Assembly (NCBI GenBank): GCA_905212635.1
Contig: CAJMFH010000005.1
Coordinates: 42,079-106,078 of the forward strand
DNA from: an uncultured Lachnoclostridium sp.
GTDB lineage: Bacteria; Bacillota; Clostridia; Lachnospirales; Lachnospiraceae
DNA length: 64,000 nucleotides
Reading direction: 5' to 3'
Part shown: positions 26,405 to 33,866 of the stretch, in pieces
Layout: every line of letters begins with the position of its first letter
Position numbering within the stretch: the stretch's first letter is position 1
Position numbers and translations under genes: made by a program
Notes under the pieces: model-generated
The model's database searches: none
What the model was told of the DNA's origin: nothing
The model's input: only the letters and a program-made list of their open reading frames with translations

Positions 26405-27313
26405 TTATTTTTGATTTACAATTCCGATAATATCCTGTATTCCGGAAAGCTTTTCTTCTTTTACATATTTTCCCAATCCGTCAATAATTTCTGACGTTGC
26501 GTACGGATTGAAGAAATTCGCGGTTCCGACCGCTACCATCGTAGCACCTGCCATCAAAAATTCAAGGGCATCTTCCGTATTCTGGATTCCGCCCATTCCA
26601 AGAATCGGGATTTTGACTGCATTTGCCACTTCATATACCATTCTTACCGCCACCGGTTTCACACACGGGCCGGACATACCGCCCGTCTTATTGGCAAGGG
26701 CAAAGGTCTTTCTTGCGACATCAATCTTCATTCCGGTAAGGGTATTGATTAAGGAGACTCCATCCGCTCCGCCGGCTTCCACCGCCTTCGCCATCTCCGC
26801 AATACTTGTTACATTCGGACTGAGTTTCATGATAACCGGCTGCTTTGCGACCGCTTTCACTTTTTTCGTAATCTCTTCGGCACATTTCGGATCCTGTCCA
26901 AATGTGATGCCGCCTGCCTTTACATTCGGACAGGAGATATTGATCTCCAGCATATCCACATCTTCCGAGGCAAGCCGTTCCACTACCGCCAGATATTCTT
27001 CTTCCGAATGCCCGCACACATTCACAATAATTCTTGCATTCTTCTCGTGTAGAAAAGCGAGATCCCGTTTGATAAATGTTTCAATTCCCGGGTTTTGCAG
27101 TCCGATCGCATTGAGCATTCCGCTCTTGGTCTCTGCGATGCGGGGAGTGGGATTTCCTGCCCACGGTACATTGGCAACTCCCTTTGTCGTCACTGCACCC
27201 AGTTTTTCGAGATTCACAAATTCGCTATATTCCATCCCGGAACCAAACGTCCCTGATGCTGTCGTTACAGGGTTTTTAAATCGGATTCCGGCAAAATTTA
27301 CTTCCATACTCAT
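26405..27313 (-). CDS. pyrD: Dihydroorotate dehydrogenase catalytic subunit (type 1B)
   Basis: An FMN enzyme that oxidises dihydroorotate to orotate and passes electrons to PyrK. The start at 27313 (MSMEVNFAG) is preferred, because GGAGGACGAAAA stands just before it; nine upstream codons are open. That gives 302 residues, typical of type 1B. FKNPVTTASGTFGSG opens the barrel. EINISCPNVK carries the active-site Cys, and PILGMGGIQNTEDALEF with VGTANFFNP forms the flavin-phosphate site. The neighbouring pyrK confirms the heterotetrameric NAD-linked form. Confidence 0.96.
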   Translation of the reverse strand: MSMEVNFAGIRFKNPVTTASGTFGSGMEYSEFVNLEKLGAVTTKGVANVPWAGNPTPRIAETKSGMLNAIGLQNPGIETFIKRDLAFLHEKNARIIVNVCGHSEEEYLAVVERLASEDVDMLEINISCPNVKAGGITFGQDPKCAEEITKKVKAVAKQPVIMKLSPNVTSIAEMAKAVEAGGADGVSLINTLTGMKIDVARKTFALANKTGGMSGPCVKPVAVRMVYEVANAVKIPILGMGGIQNTEDALEFLMAGATMVAVGTANFFNPYATSEIIDGLGKYVKEEKLSGIQDIIGIVNQK

Positions 27314-27346
27314 TTTTCGTCCTCCATTTCTGCTATGCACGTCATT

Positions 27347-28114
27347 TTATAGTTCTACTTCCGTAGAAAGGAATACAGGACCGTCTTTACATACCCGCTT
27401 ATTGTGTACGTTAGAATGTGAATCTACTTCCGTCGATTGGCATACACAGCCAAGACAGGCACCAATTCCACAAGCCATTCGTTCTTCCATAGACACATAT
27501 GTTTTGATTCCTTTTTCCAAACCATAGGCTTTTACACCACGCAGCATTGGCAGCGGACCACAGGCACAAATGACATCAGCCGTAAGATCTTTCTCTTTCG
27601 CAGCATCAATAACCGTCCCATGCGTACCCACGCTTCCATCGACTGTCGCAATTATGACATCTGCCACTTTATCAAACTCTTCTTTCAAAAACAACGCAGC
27701 ATCGCGGTATCCCAGCACAACAACCGGGCGCTCTTTACATGCTTTGGCAAGAGCAAGCATCGGTGGAATTCCAATTCCTCCGCCGATCAGGATTGCTTTC
27801 TTTTCCGGAATCGGGAATCCATTTCCCAAAGGGCCAAGCACCTCGATCTTATCACCGGAAGAAAGTTTCGAAAATTCTTCCGTTCCTTCGCCAACCACGC
27901 GGTATACAAAACGCATCGTTTTTTCTTCACGGTTTATCTCGCATATACTGATTGGACGGGGAAGCAGGCGCGCTTCACTCTTTGTATAGATTGATACAAA
28001 CTGTCCCGGTACGGCAGATTCTGCAATCTCAGGGGCATCTATCCACAGACTAAACACCCCGGGAGCCAGCATAACTGACTCCCGGACATTGCAGAGACAT
28101 TTCACTTTACTCAT
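27347..28114 (-). CDS. pyrK: Dihydroorotate dehydrogenase electron-transfer subunit
   Basis: An FAD and [2Fe-2S] protein of 255 residues that links PyrD to NAD+. RLLPRPISICEINRE is the FAD-binding RxxS-type motif near residue 55. ILIGGGIGIPPMLALAK near residue 110 binds the nucleotide. Cysteines in CGIGACLGCVCQST and a later Cys in NKRVCKDGPVF near the C-terminus form the C-x4-C-x2-C-x(12-15)-C cluster site. It follows the lipoprotein gene by 24 nt and precedes pyrD by 33 nt. Confidence 0.96.
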   Translation of the reverse strand: MSKVKCLCNVRESVMLAPGVFSLWIDAPEIAESAVPGQFVSIYTKSEARLLPRPISICEINREEKTMRFVYRVVGEGTEEFSKLSSGDKIEVLGPLGNGFPIPEKKAILIGGGIGIPPMLALAKACKERPVVVLGYRDAALFLKEEFDKVADVIIATVDGSVGTHGTVIDAAKEKDLTADVICACGPLPMLRGVKAYGLEKGIKTYVSMEERMACGIGACLGCVCQSTEVDSHSNVHNKRVCKDGPVFLSTEVEL

Positions 28115-28138
28115 AAGTCAAACCTCTCTTCTTATTTT

Positions 28139-29083
28139 TTATTCTTGGTCATCGTCATCCAGCAGATCGGAAGTCACTTCCTGCGCATTCAAAGCCTCTT
28201 TCGGGATTTCAAAGTCAGCCGCAGAATCTACATTTTTATAAACACATGTCATATTCATGTCTTGTACTGTAATCTTGGCATCTGCCAGTGCACTGGAAAG
28301 ATCCACGGAATCATCGCTGTCAGAAGAAGCCGCTGTCTCTTTGATCTTGGAAATAAGACCTTCCAAAACCTTATTCACCATATCTGTCATCGAATAGGTG
28401 ATCTTGTAAATGTTTTCTTCTTCACTGTCAAACCAGATTGTCATCTTGATGTCACCCATGTTGGAAATGATCGTATCAACAAGATCTTTCAGCTCTTCTT
28501 CATCCATTACGGAACTAATGCTTCCGGTCACAGAGGACATCAGTTCTTCCATCATATCCTGATTTTCTTTAGCATTTACGGTATACTCATATACATTGTA
28601 GGTTTTATCATTTTCTGTCTGATCGTCTTTTTTCGTATATTTTGTATTATCCTCAGATAACTGTTTGGACATATCACCGGAAGACTGCATAAGGTTTGCC
28701 GCATTTTCCATTTCTACCTTATTCCAATCTCCGTCGGCTGTTTTGGTATACATTACAAGATTGTCGCCGTCTTTCTGCATATACGAATCTGTTGTAGTGG
28801 ATACTCCTGCGGAAGTAACAGTAGCAGATGACTTTACTTTCATTGGATCGACAAAGTAGGTAGCGTTCATTTTCATATTCATGTCAACATCCTGTGTCGT
28901 ACCTGCTACAGAAATTGTCATTTTTCCACCCATGGTAGACTCCATCTCAAAATTCTTTGCATTGTTGATCTTGGAAACAGAATTTTTGATTACGTCTTTC
29001 TCGCTCTTTGCACATCCTGCAAGACTACATACAGTCAATGTCAGGCACATCATAAGTGCCAGTAGTTTACTCATTTTTTTCAT
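28139..29083 (-). CDS. Secreted lipoprotein, DUF6612/LppX-like fold suspected
   Basis: A 314-residue predicted lipoprotein. The signal peptide MKKMSKLLALMMCLTLTVCS ends in the lipobox LAGC, so Cys24 should be lipidated and the protein held on the outer face of the membrane. The mature part alternates short beta-type segments rich in Thr, Ser, Met and Asp, with repeated phrases such as NAKNFEMESTMGG and MKMNATYFVDPMKVKSS. This layout is like DUF6612 and other LppX/LolA-like lipoproteins, but the assignment is tentative. It is placed between pyrF and pyrK, with 17 and 24 nt gaps, so it is co-transcribed with pyrimidine synthesis. No reason for that is visible. Confidence 0.75.
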   Translation of the reverse strand: MKKMSKLLALMMCLTLTVCSLAGCAKSEKDVIKNSVSKINNAKNFEMESTMGGKMTISVAGTTQDVDMNMKMNATYFVDPMKVKSSATVTSAGVSTTTDSYMQKDGDNLVMYTKTADGDWNKVEMENAANLMQSSGDMSKQLSEDNTKYTKKDDQTENDKTYNVYEYTVNAKENQDMMEELMSSVTGSISSVMDEEELKDLVDTIISNMGDIKMTIWFDSEEENIYKITYSMTDMVNKVLEGLISKIKETAASSDSDDSVDLSSALADAKITVQDMNMTCVYKNVDSAADFEIPKEALNAQEVTSDLLDDDDQE

Positions 29084-29100
29084 AGTTATTCTCCTTTTTG

Positions 29101-30018
29101 TTAAAATATAGTTGCTAAGTCCTCTTTCATCGCAATGGCTGCTGCTCTCGACGCATCTGCATAGCCTTCTTCGCCAAAAGATGCGTACGCCGGCTGTTTA
29201 TACGCTGCGATGATCCCACGAGAGGAATTGACGATCGCGCCAAGTCCATCTTCGTTAAAATATGGTGCCAGGTCTTTGGCGGTTCCGCCCTGAGCCCCGT
29301 AACCAGGTACAAGAATAAAGGATTTTGGCATTACTTTACGAAGCACTTTTCCCATCTCCGGATACGTTGCTCCCACAACAGCACCAATATAACTGTAACT
29401 GTCGCCCATGCAGTCAGCACCCCAGCGTGCTACATGCTCTCCTACCATTTCATACAATGGTTTTCCATCAATTTTCTGATCCTGAAACTCTCCGCTTGAC
29501 GGATTGGAAGTTTTTACCAATATAAATAATCCTTTTTTCTCTTCTTTACATACGTCGACAAATGGTTTGATCCCATCTGTTCCAAGATAAGGATTTACCG
29601 TAATAAAATCCTCATCAAATGGTGCGATCTTAGTATTTCCGATCTGCACTTTTCCAATATGACCGGTCGCATATGCAGCCGATGTAGAGCCAATGTCACC
29701 ACGCTTTACATCGCCGATCACAATAAGCCCTTTCTGCTTACAATAATCTACGGTTTTCTTAAATGCCGCAAGCCCCGGAATTCCAAACTGCTCATACATG
29801 GCAATCTGAGGTTTTACTGCCGGCACGATGTCACAGATGGCATCCACAATTCCTTTATTGTACTGCCAGACTGCCTCTGCTGCCGCTTCCAGCGTCTCGC
29901 CCATCTCATCGACCGCTTTTTTCTGAATATGCTGCGGAATATAATTCCACATTGGATCCAGTCCAACTACGATCGGAGCTTCCAATTCTTTGATTCTCTT
30001 AACCAGTTGGTTAATCAT
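29101..30018 (-). CDS. pyrF: Orotidine 5'-phosphate decarboxylase (long, type 2)
   Basis: It converts OMP to UMP. The 305-residue length and the motif GLIVIGDVKRGDIGSTSAAYA near residue 90, with the catalytic Lys/Asp set, identify the long PyrF group. PIVVGLDPMWNYIP at the start and FILVPGYGAQGG near residue 230 also fit. It lies 21 nt behind pyrC and 17 nt ahead of the lipoprotein. Confidence 0.96.
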   Translation of the reverse strand: MINQLVKRIKELEAPIVVGLDPMWNYIPQHIQKKAVDEMGETLEAAAEAVWQYNKGIVDAICDIVPAVKPQIAMYEQFGIPGLAAFKKTVDYCKQKGLIVIGDVKRGDIGSTSAAYATGHIGKVQIGNTKIAPFDEDFITVNPYLGTDGIKPFVDVCKEEKKGLFILVKTSNPSSGEFQDQKIDGKPLYEMVGEHVARWGADCMGDSYSYIGAVVGATYPEMGKVLRKVMPKSFILVPGYGAQGGTAKDLAPYFNEDGLGAIVNSSRGIIAAYKQPAYASFGEEGYADASRAAAIAMKEDLATIF

Positions 30019-30039
30019 GTGTTAATCTCCTCCTTCGTT

Positions 30040-31305
30040 TTACGCAAACGGATAAGCAATTTTCCCATCTACGATGGTATATTCAATCTTTCCATACACT
30101 TTTTTTCCATCAAACGGCGTATTTTTTCCTTTGGAAACAAATGTATTTTTATCAATGGCATATTCTCCGTCAATGTCTGCGATCGTAATGTCCGCAGGTT
30201 TTCCAACTGCCAGAGAGCCACCTTCCACACCAAGGATACGGCATGGGTTCACACTCATGCGTTCCACCAGTCCGGTCATTGTAAGATATCCTTTTTTTAC
30301 CAGTTCTGTAACCGCAAGCGCAAATGCTGTCTCAGAACCTACAATGCCAAATGGTGCCTCAGCGATAGATTTCTTTTTTTCTTCTTCTCCATGCGGTGCA
30401 TGATCGGTCGAAATGGCTTCCAGAATGCCCTCTTTTAATCCTTCTTTCAGACGTTCCACATCTGCCGCCGTACGAAGCGGAGGATTCATCTTATAATTGG
30501 CATCATCTTCGAGGATGTCATCCTCTGTCATGGAAAAATGATGTGGGCAGACCTCTCCGCTGACGCGGACACCGTCTTCCCTTGCCTTCTGGATCATGGT
30601 AACACTGTCTGCTGTCGAGCAATGGCACAAATGTAATTGCGCTCCGGTCTCCTTCGCAAGCAGAATATCTCTTGCTACAATGACATCTTCCACCGCATTG
30701 GTGATTCCCGTGATTCCAAGGCGTTCTGCCGCTTTTCCTGCGTTCATTGCGCCCTTTCCTACCAGATTTTTATCCTCACAATGTGCCATAACCGGGATTC
30801 CGAGGCGTGCCGCCTCTTTCATTGCCTTTTCATAAACGGCTGCATTCATTACACTTTTACCGTCTTCACTGATTGCTTTCGCTCCTGCTTTCACCATGCC
30901 TTCAATGTCCGTTACCGTCTCCCCTGCCTGACCGATTGTCACAGCCCCTACCGGATATACATGAATCGGACTGTCTTTTTTCGCAATCTCCAAAACTTTT
31001 TTGATCCGTTCCGGAGAATCCGTGGAAGGTTTCGTATTTGGCATCGGACACACTCCGGTAAATCCGCCTTTTGCTGCTGCCATTGTTCCCGTTTTGATCG
31101 TCTCTTTATACTCAAAGCCGGGTTCCCGCAAATGCACATGGAGATCCACAAATCCGGGCATGACATATTTCCCGGAAGCGTCTATTGTCTCATATTCGCC
31201 GGTCATGGCTTCTGCTATTTTTCCCTCTACAACATACACATCTCCGACTTCATCTCTTCCGGTCGCCGGATCCACAATATGTCCATTTTTAATCCATAGG
31301 TTCAA
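30040..31305 (-). CDS. pyrC: Dihydroorotase
   Basis: A zinc amidohydrolase that cyclises carbamoyl aspartate. DLHVHLREPGFEYKETI holds the first metal ligands; HCEDKNLV, HLCHCST and STDHAPHGEEEK provide the rest. The reading frame is open to an ATG at 31335, but the family usually begins just before the WIKNGHIVDPATG segment. A TTG at 31305 with AAGGTGGAC eight nt upstream fits that start. This gives about 421 residues and a 17-nt overlap with the Nudix gene, implying translational coupling. A carbamoyltransferase gene (pyrB) and carAB are not in the window. Confidence 0.93.
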   Translation of the reverse strand: MNLWIKNGHIVDPATGRDEVGDVYVVEGKIAEAMTGEYETIDASGKYVMPGFVDLHVHLREPGFEYKETIKTGTMAAAKGGFTGVCPMPNTKPSTDSPERIKKVLEIAKKDSPIHVYPVGAVTIGQAGETVTDIEGMVKAGAKAISEDGKSVMNAAVYEKAMKEAARLGIPVMAHCEDKNLVGKGAMNAGKAAERLGITGITNAVEDVIVARDILLAKETGAQLHLCHCSTADSVTMIQKAREDGVRVSGEVCPHHFSMTEDDILEDDANYKMNPPLRTAADVERLKEGLKEGILEAISTDHAPHGEEEKKKSIAEAPFGIVGSETAFALAVTELVKKGYLTMTGLVERMSVNPCRILGVEGGSLAVGKPADITIADIDGEYAIDKNTFVSKGKNTPFDGKKVYGKIEYTIVDGKIAYPFA

Positions 31306-31744
31306 TAAATAAGTCCACCTTTCCAAAATCATCAAGCGTAAACTGATTGGTCAGCCCCGCTTTTTCAATGTCTTTTAACACTGCCTGATTGGTGATGACT
31401 TCCGGAAGTTCCTCTTTGGTCACCCACTTAAAATCATTCAGGTCTTCTGCCAGAATCACTTCCTCTGACTGGGAAGTACATTCAAAGGCAATTCCGACAC
31501 TACAGACTTCTCCAACGGTAAATCCCCATGTATAAAGAGGTTTATCTACCAGAACCGACAATCCTGTCTTTTCTTCCACCACGCGCTGCACTGCCTTTTC
31601 CGGTGTCTCTGAAAATTCAATGGTTCCATCGATAAATTCCCACTGATAGGGATCAAATATACGATCGTCGTACCATTTTTCCACTACAAGATAATGATCC
31701 TGGTACTGAACGATCCCTTTTACAAGAATACGATACTTATCCAT
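31289..31744 (-). CDS. Nudix-fold protein with a degenerate Nudix box
   Basis: A 151-residue Nudix-like protein. The box reads GTIEFSETPEKAVQRVVEEK then TGL. Against the consensus GX5EX7REUXEEXGU, the first Glu of REUXEE is Val and the last Glu is Lys. Those positions carry catalytic and metal-binding roles in MutT, so hydrolase activity is doubtful. The fold residues (YQWEFIDG, ETPEKA) remain. It overlaps pyrC and follows asd by 30 nt. A binding or regulatory role, as in some Nudix-related regulators, is possible but unproven. Confidence 0.8.
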   Translation of the reverse strand: MDKYRILVKGIVQYQDHYLVVEKWYDDRIFDPYQWEFIDGTIEFSETPEKAVQRVVEEKTGLSVLVDKPLYTWGFTVGEVCSVGIAFECTSQSEEVILAEDLNDFKWVTKEELPEVITNQAVLKDIEKAGLTNQFTLDDFGKVDLFIEPMD

Positions 31745-31774
31745 GATAAACCTCCTTTTCGTATGGTTATCTGA

Positions 31775-32860
31775 TTATTTGGCTGTAATATAACCTTTTG
31801 CTTTCAAAAGTTCTGCCATAAGAACGGCTCCACCCGCAGCACCACGTACTGTATTGTGGGACAATCCTACAAATTTCCAGTCAAAGTAAGAATCTTCTCT
31901 AAGACGTCCAATGCTTACTCCAAATCCATTTTCATAATTTACATCCAAGGCAACCTGTGGACGGTCGTCTTCTTCCAAATACTGGATGAACTGTTTTGGT
32001 GCACTTGGAAGATTCAATTCCTGAGGTGCTCCCTTGAACTCTACCAATGCCTGAATCAATTCTTCCTTCGTTGGTTTCTGTTTGAAATTAACGAAAGCAG
32101 CTGCGGTATGTCCATCCAATACAGGTACACGGATACACTGGCTTGTGATCAATGGCGTCTGTGCCTTTTCAATCTTTCCGTCTACCACTTTACCCCAGAG
32201 ACGAAGTGGCTCCTGCTCACTCTTCTCTTCTTCTCCTCCGATATAAGGGATAATATTGTGCTCCATCTCCGGCCAGTCTTTAAATGTCTTTCCTGCTCCG
32301 GAAATTGCCTGATATGTTGTTGCTACTACAACTGTAGGCTCAAATTTTCTCCATGCTGTAAGTGCCGGCGCATAACTCTGGATCGAACAGTTTGGTTTTA
32401 CACATACAAAACCTCTTTTGGTACCAAGACGTTTTTTCTGGCTTTCGATCACTTCAAGATGTTCCGGATTGATTTCCGGTACAATCATTGGTACATCTGG
32501 TGTCCAGCGGTGTGCGCTGTTATTTGATACAACCGGAGTTTCTGTCTTTGCATACTCTTCCTCGATCTTCTTAATCTCTTCTTTTGTCATATCTACAGCA
32601 CTAAATACAAAATCAACATCTTTGCTGACATTTTCTACTTCATTTACATTTTTAACGACAATTTTTTTCACTGCTTCCGGCATCGGAGTCTGCATTTTCC
32701 AACGTCCGCCAACAGCTTCTTCGTATGTCTTCCCTGCACTTCGTGGGCTTGCTGCAATTACAACCACCTCAAACCAAGGATGATTTTCCAAAAGGGAGAT
32801 AAATCTCTGTCCTACCATTCCAGTACCACCAAGGATACCTACACGTAACTTGTCGCTCAT
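31775..32860 (-). CDS. asd: Aspartate-semialdehyde dehydrogenase
   Basis: It reduces aspartyl phosphate to aspartate semialdehyde on the way to diaminopimelate, threonine and methionine. The start at 32860 (MSDKLRVG) follows GAGGTTAAAA and gives 361 residues. RVGILGGTGMVGQRFISLL is the NADP site. KPNCSIQSYAPAL has the catalytic Cys, and the DGHTAAAFVNF region the substrate His. The length and the NCSIQ motif place it in the fungal/archaeal-like subgroup common in clostridia. It is read from its own promoter and heads the asd-pyr run. lysA lies 11 kb away on the other strand. Confidence 0.95.
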   Translation of the reverse strand: MSDKLRVGILGGTGMVGQRFISLLENHPWFEVVVIAASPRSAGKTYEEAVGGRWKMQTPMPEAVKKIVVKNVNEVENVSKDVDFVFSAVDMTKEEIKKIEEEYAKTETPVVSNNSAHRWTPDVPMIVPEINPEHLEVIESQKKRLGTKRGFVCVKPNCSIQSYAPALTAWRKFEPTVVVATTYQAISGAGKTFKDWPEMEHNIIPYIGGEEEKSEQEPLRLWGKVVDGKIEKAQTPLITSQCIRVPVLDGHTAAAFVNFKQKPTKEELIQALVEFKGAPQELNLPSAPKQFIQYLEEDDRPQVALDVNYENGFGVSIGRLREDSYFDWKFVGLSHNTVRGAAGGAVLMAELLKAKGYITAK

Positions 32861-32954
32861 TTTTAACCTCATTTCCTGTCACCGGATGTGACATATCTTC
32901 TTTTCTTGTTCCTCTTATGCCTGCCTGACAAACGGCAAATACATAGTTGTTTAT

Positions 32955-32983
32955 ATTGTACTACATTTTGGGTGAGATTTCAA
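32955..32983 (-). promoter_or_regulatory. Promoter for the asd-pyr run
   Basis: TTGAAA, 17 nt, TACAAT on the minus strand. A start near 32948 leaves a leader of about 88 nt before asd. I saw no PyrR-type attenuator or riboswitch fold in that leader. The arm of the next palindrome begins about 10 bp behind the -35 box. Confidence 0.8.
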
Positions 32984-32992
32984 ATAGAAAAT

Positions 32993-33128
32993 ATACCATG
33001 TTTGCAGATGTTTTTTCGTTCCGTAATTTAACAGAAAAGTTTGCTTTTCGTGAGCGCTCGCGCTCCAACAAACGCAAATCTTTTCTGTCAAATTACTGAA
33101 AAATCAAAAAATCTACAAATATGGGTAC
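32993..33128. repeat. Long palindrome A between asd and csp promoters
   Basis: Arms 32993-33044 and 33074-33128 pair over about 50 nt with few mismatches. The best part is TAATTTAACAGAAAAGTTTGC on the left against GCAAATCTTTTCTGTCAAATTA on the right, given in two pieces. The tip (33045-33073) is GC-rich. The stretch 33055-33075 is nearly identical, 20 of 21 bases, to 43055-43075 in palindrome C, while the arms of A and C are unrelated. With palindrome B it fills most of the 628-bp gene-free stretch. Confidence 0.8.
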
Positions 33129-33224
33129 AAATATCCGTATAAAATCCCGCACAGGAAAAACCAGAGCTCCCTTTTACGATGAAAACCCAGACATGGTGGA
33201 TTCTTTCCTATAATTCTTATTTTT

Positions 33225-33400
33225 TTGCTGTAGTTTTAATGATATAATGTGCCCCTTGTTTTCTCAATGAGGGATTTAGGACGCCGCCGGTGCTTAGAGG
33301 ATGTTTTTTGTCCTCTTGCACCGCTGCGAGTGTCCTCTAAGCGCAAGCGGTCCCGAAGTGGGAAAATAAGGGGCACATTTATGATGATAACTTACAGCAA
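33225..33400. repeat. Long palindrome B upstream of csp
   Basis: Arms start TTGCTGTAG at 33225 and end CTTACAGCAA at 33400. They pair for about 40 nt, including the strong AATGTGCCCCTTGTTTTC / GAAAATAAGGGGCACATT block. Inside, GCTTAGAGGA (33292-33301) pairs perfectly with 33333-33342. TCCTC at 33311-33315 could pair with the same GAGGA, so two inner folds compete. The core 33335-33355 matches palindrome D at 43297-43317 in 18 of 21 positions. Confidence 0.8.
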
Positions 33401-33418
33401 ATTTGCTACAACTTTTCT

Positions 33419-33447
33419 TTGACTTTTATATCCAGATGTGGTATTGT
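33419..33447 (+). promoter_or_regulatory. Promoter for the cold-shock gene
   Basis: TTGACT, 17 nt, TATTGT. The predicted start near 33454 leaves a short 35-nt leader holding TTTTAGGAGGC as ribosome binding site. It begins 18 bp after the end of palindrome B. Confidence 0.65.
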
Positions 33448-33488
33448 AAGGGAGTATCAATTATTTATAGTTTTAGGAGGCAAAAAAC

Positions 33489-33686
33489 ATGAAAGGTACA
33501 GTTAAATGGTTTAATGCTAAAAAAGGATTTGGTTTCATCTCTGATGAGGAAGGAAACGACGTATTTGTTCACTTTTCTGCTTTACAGATGGACGGTTTCA
33601 AAGTATTAGACGAAGGCGACGAAGTCGAATTTGAAGTTGTCAACGGAGAAAAAGGTCCACAGGCAGCAAACGTAACAAAGTTATAA
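33489..33686 (+). CDS. Cold-shock domain protein
   Basis: A 65-residue single-domain OB-fold protein that binds single-stranded nucleic acid and acts as an RNA chaperone. MKGTVKWFNAKKGFGFISDE contains RNP1 (KGFGFI), and VFVHFSAL is RNP2. Length and both motifs match CspA/CspB. It is monocistronic, with a strong AGGAGG site, and ends in a clear terminator. The leader is short, unlike the long cold-responsive leader of E. coli cspA. Confidence 0.97.
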   Translation: MKGTVKWFNAKKGFGFISDEEGNDVFVHFSALQMDGFKVLDEGDEVEFEVVNGEKGPQAANVTKL

Positions 33687-33793
33687 TCGAATTTAATGAC
33701 TAATTTTTATAGATGAAAGTGCCCATTGTGGTTTCTGACCGCAAAACCGGCTCTTGTATGTAAAAGTTTAGAATTACAATGTGGTTGTAACCA

Positions 33794-33844
33794 AAAAGGG
33801 AAGCAGCACCTGAGAATAATTCTCGCCGGTGCTGCTTCCCTTTT
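33794..33844. terminator. Bidirectional intrinsic terminator
   Basis: AAAAGGGAAGCAGCACC (33794-33810) pairs perfectly over 17 bp with 33828-33844. The loop holds a small GAGAA/TTCTC stem. T-runs follow on both strands, so it can end csp (plus) and the 1049-residue surface-protein gene (minus). Confidence 0.93.
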
Positions 33845-33866
33845 ATCTTTTCATTCGTTGTCTCTC

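Noticed and set aside
26508..27527. 339-codon plus-strand frame
   Set aside because: Antisense to pyrD and pyrK, with Ser/Ala/Phe-rich shadow composition; the minus-strand genes are certain.
32861..32954. PyrR-type attenuator in the leader of the asd-pyr run
   Set aside because: No terminator/antiterminator pair or PyrR-binding hairpin was recognisable in the short leader.
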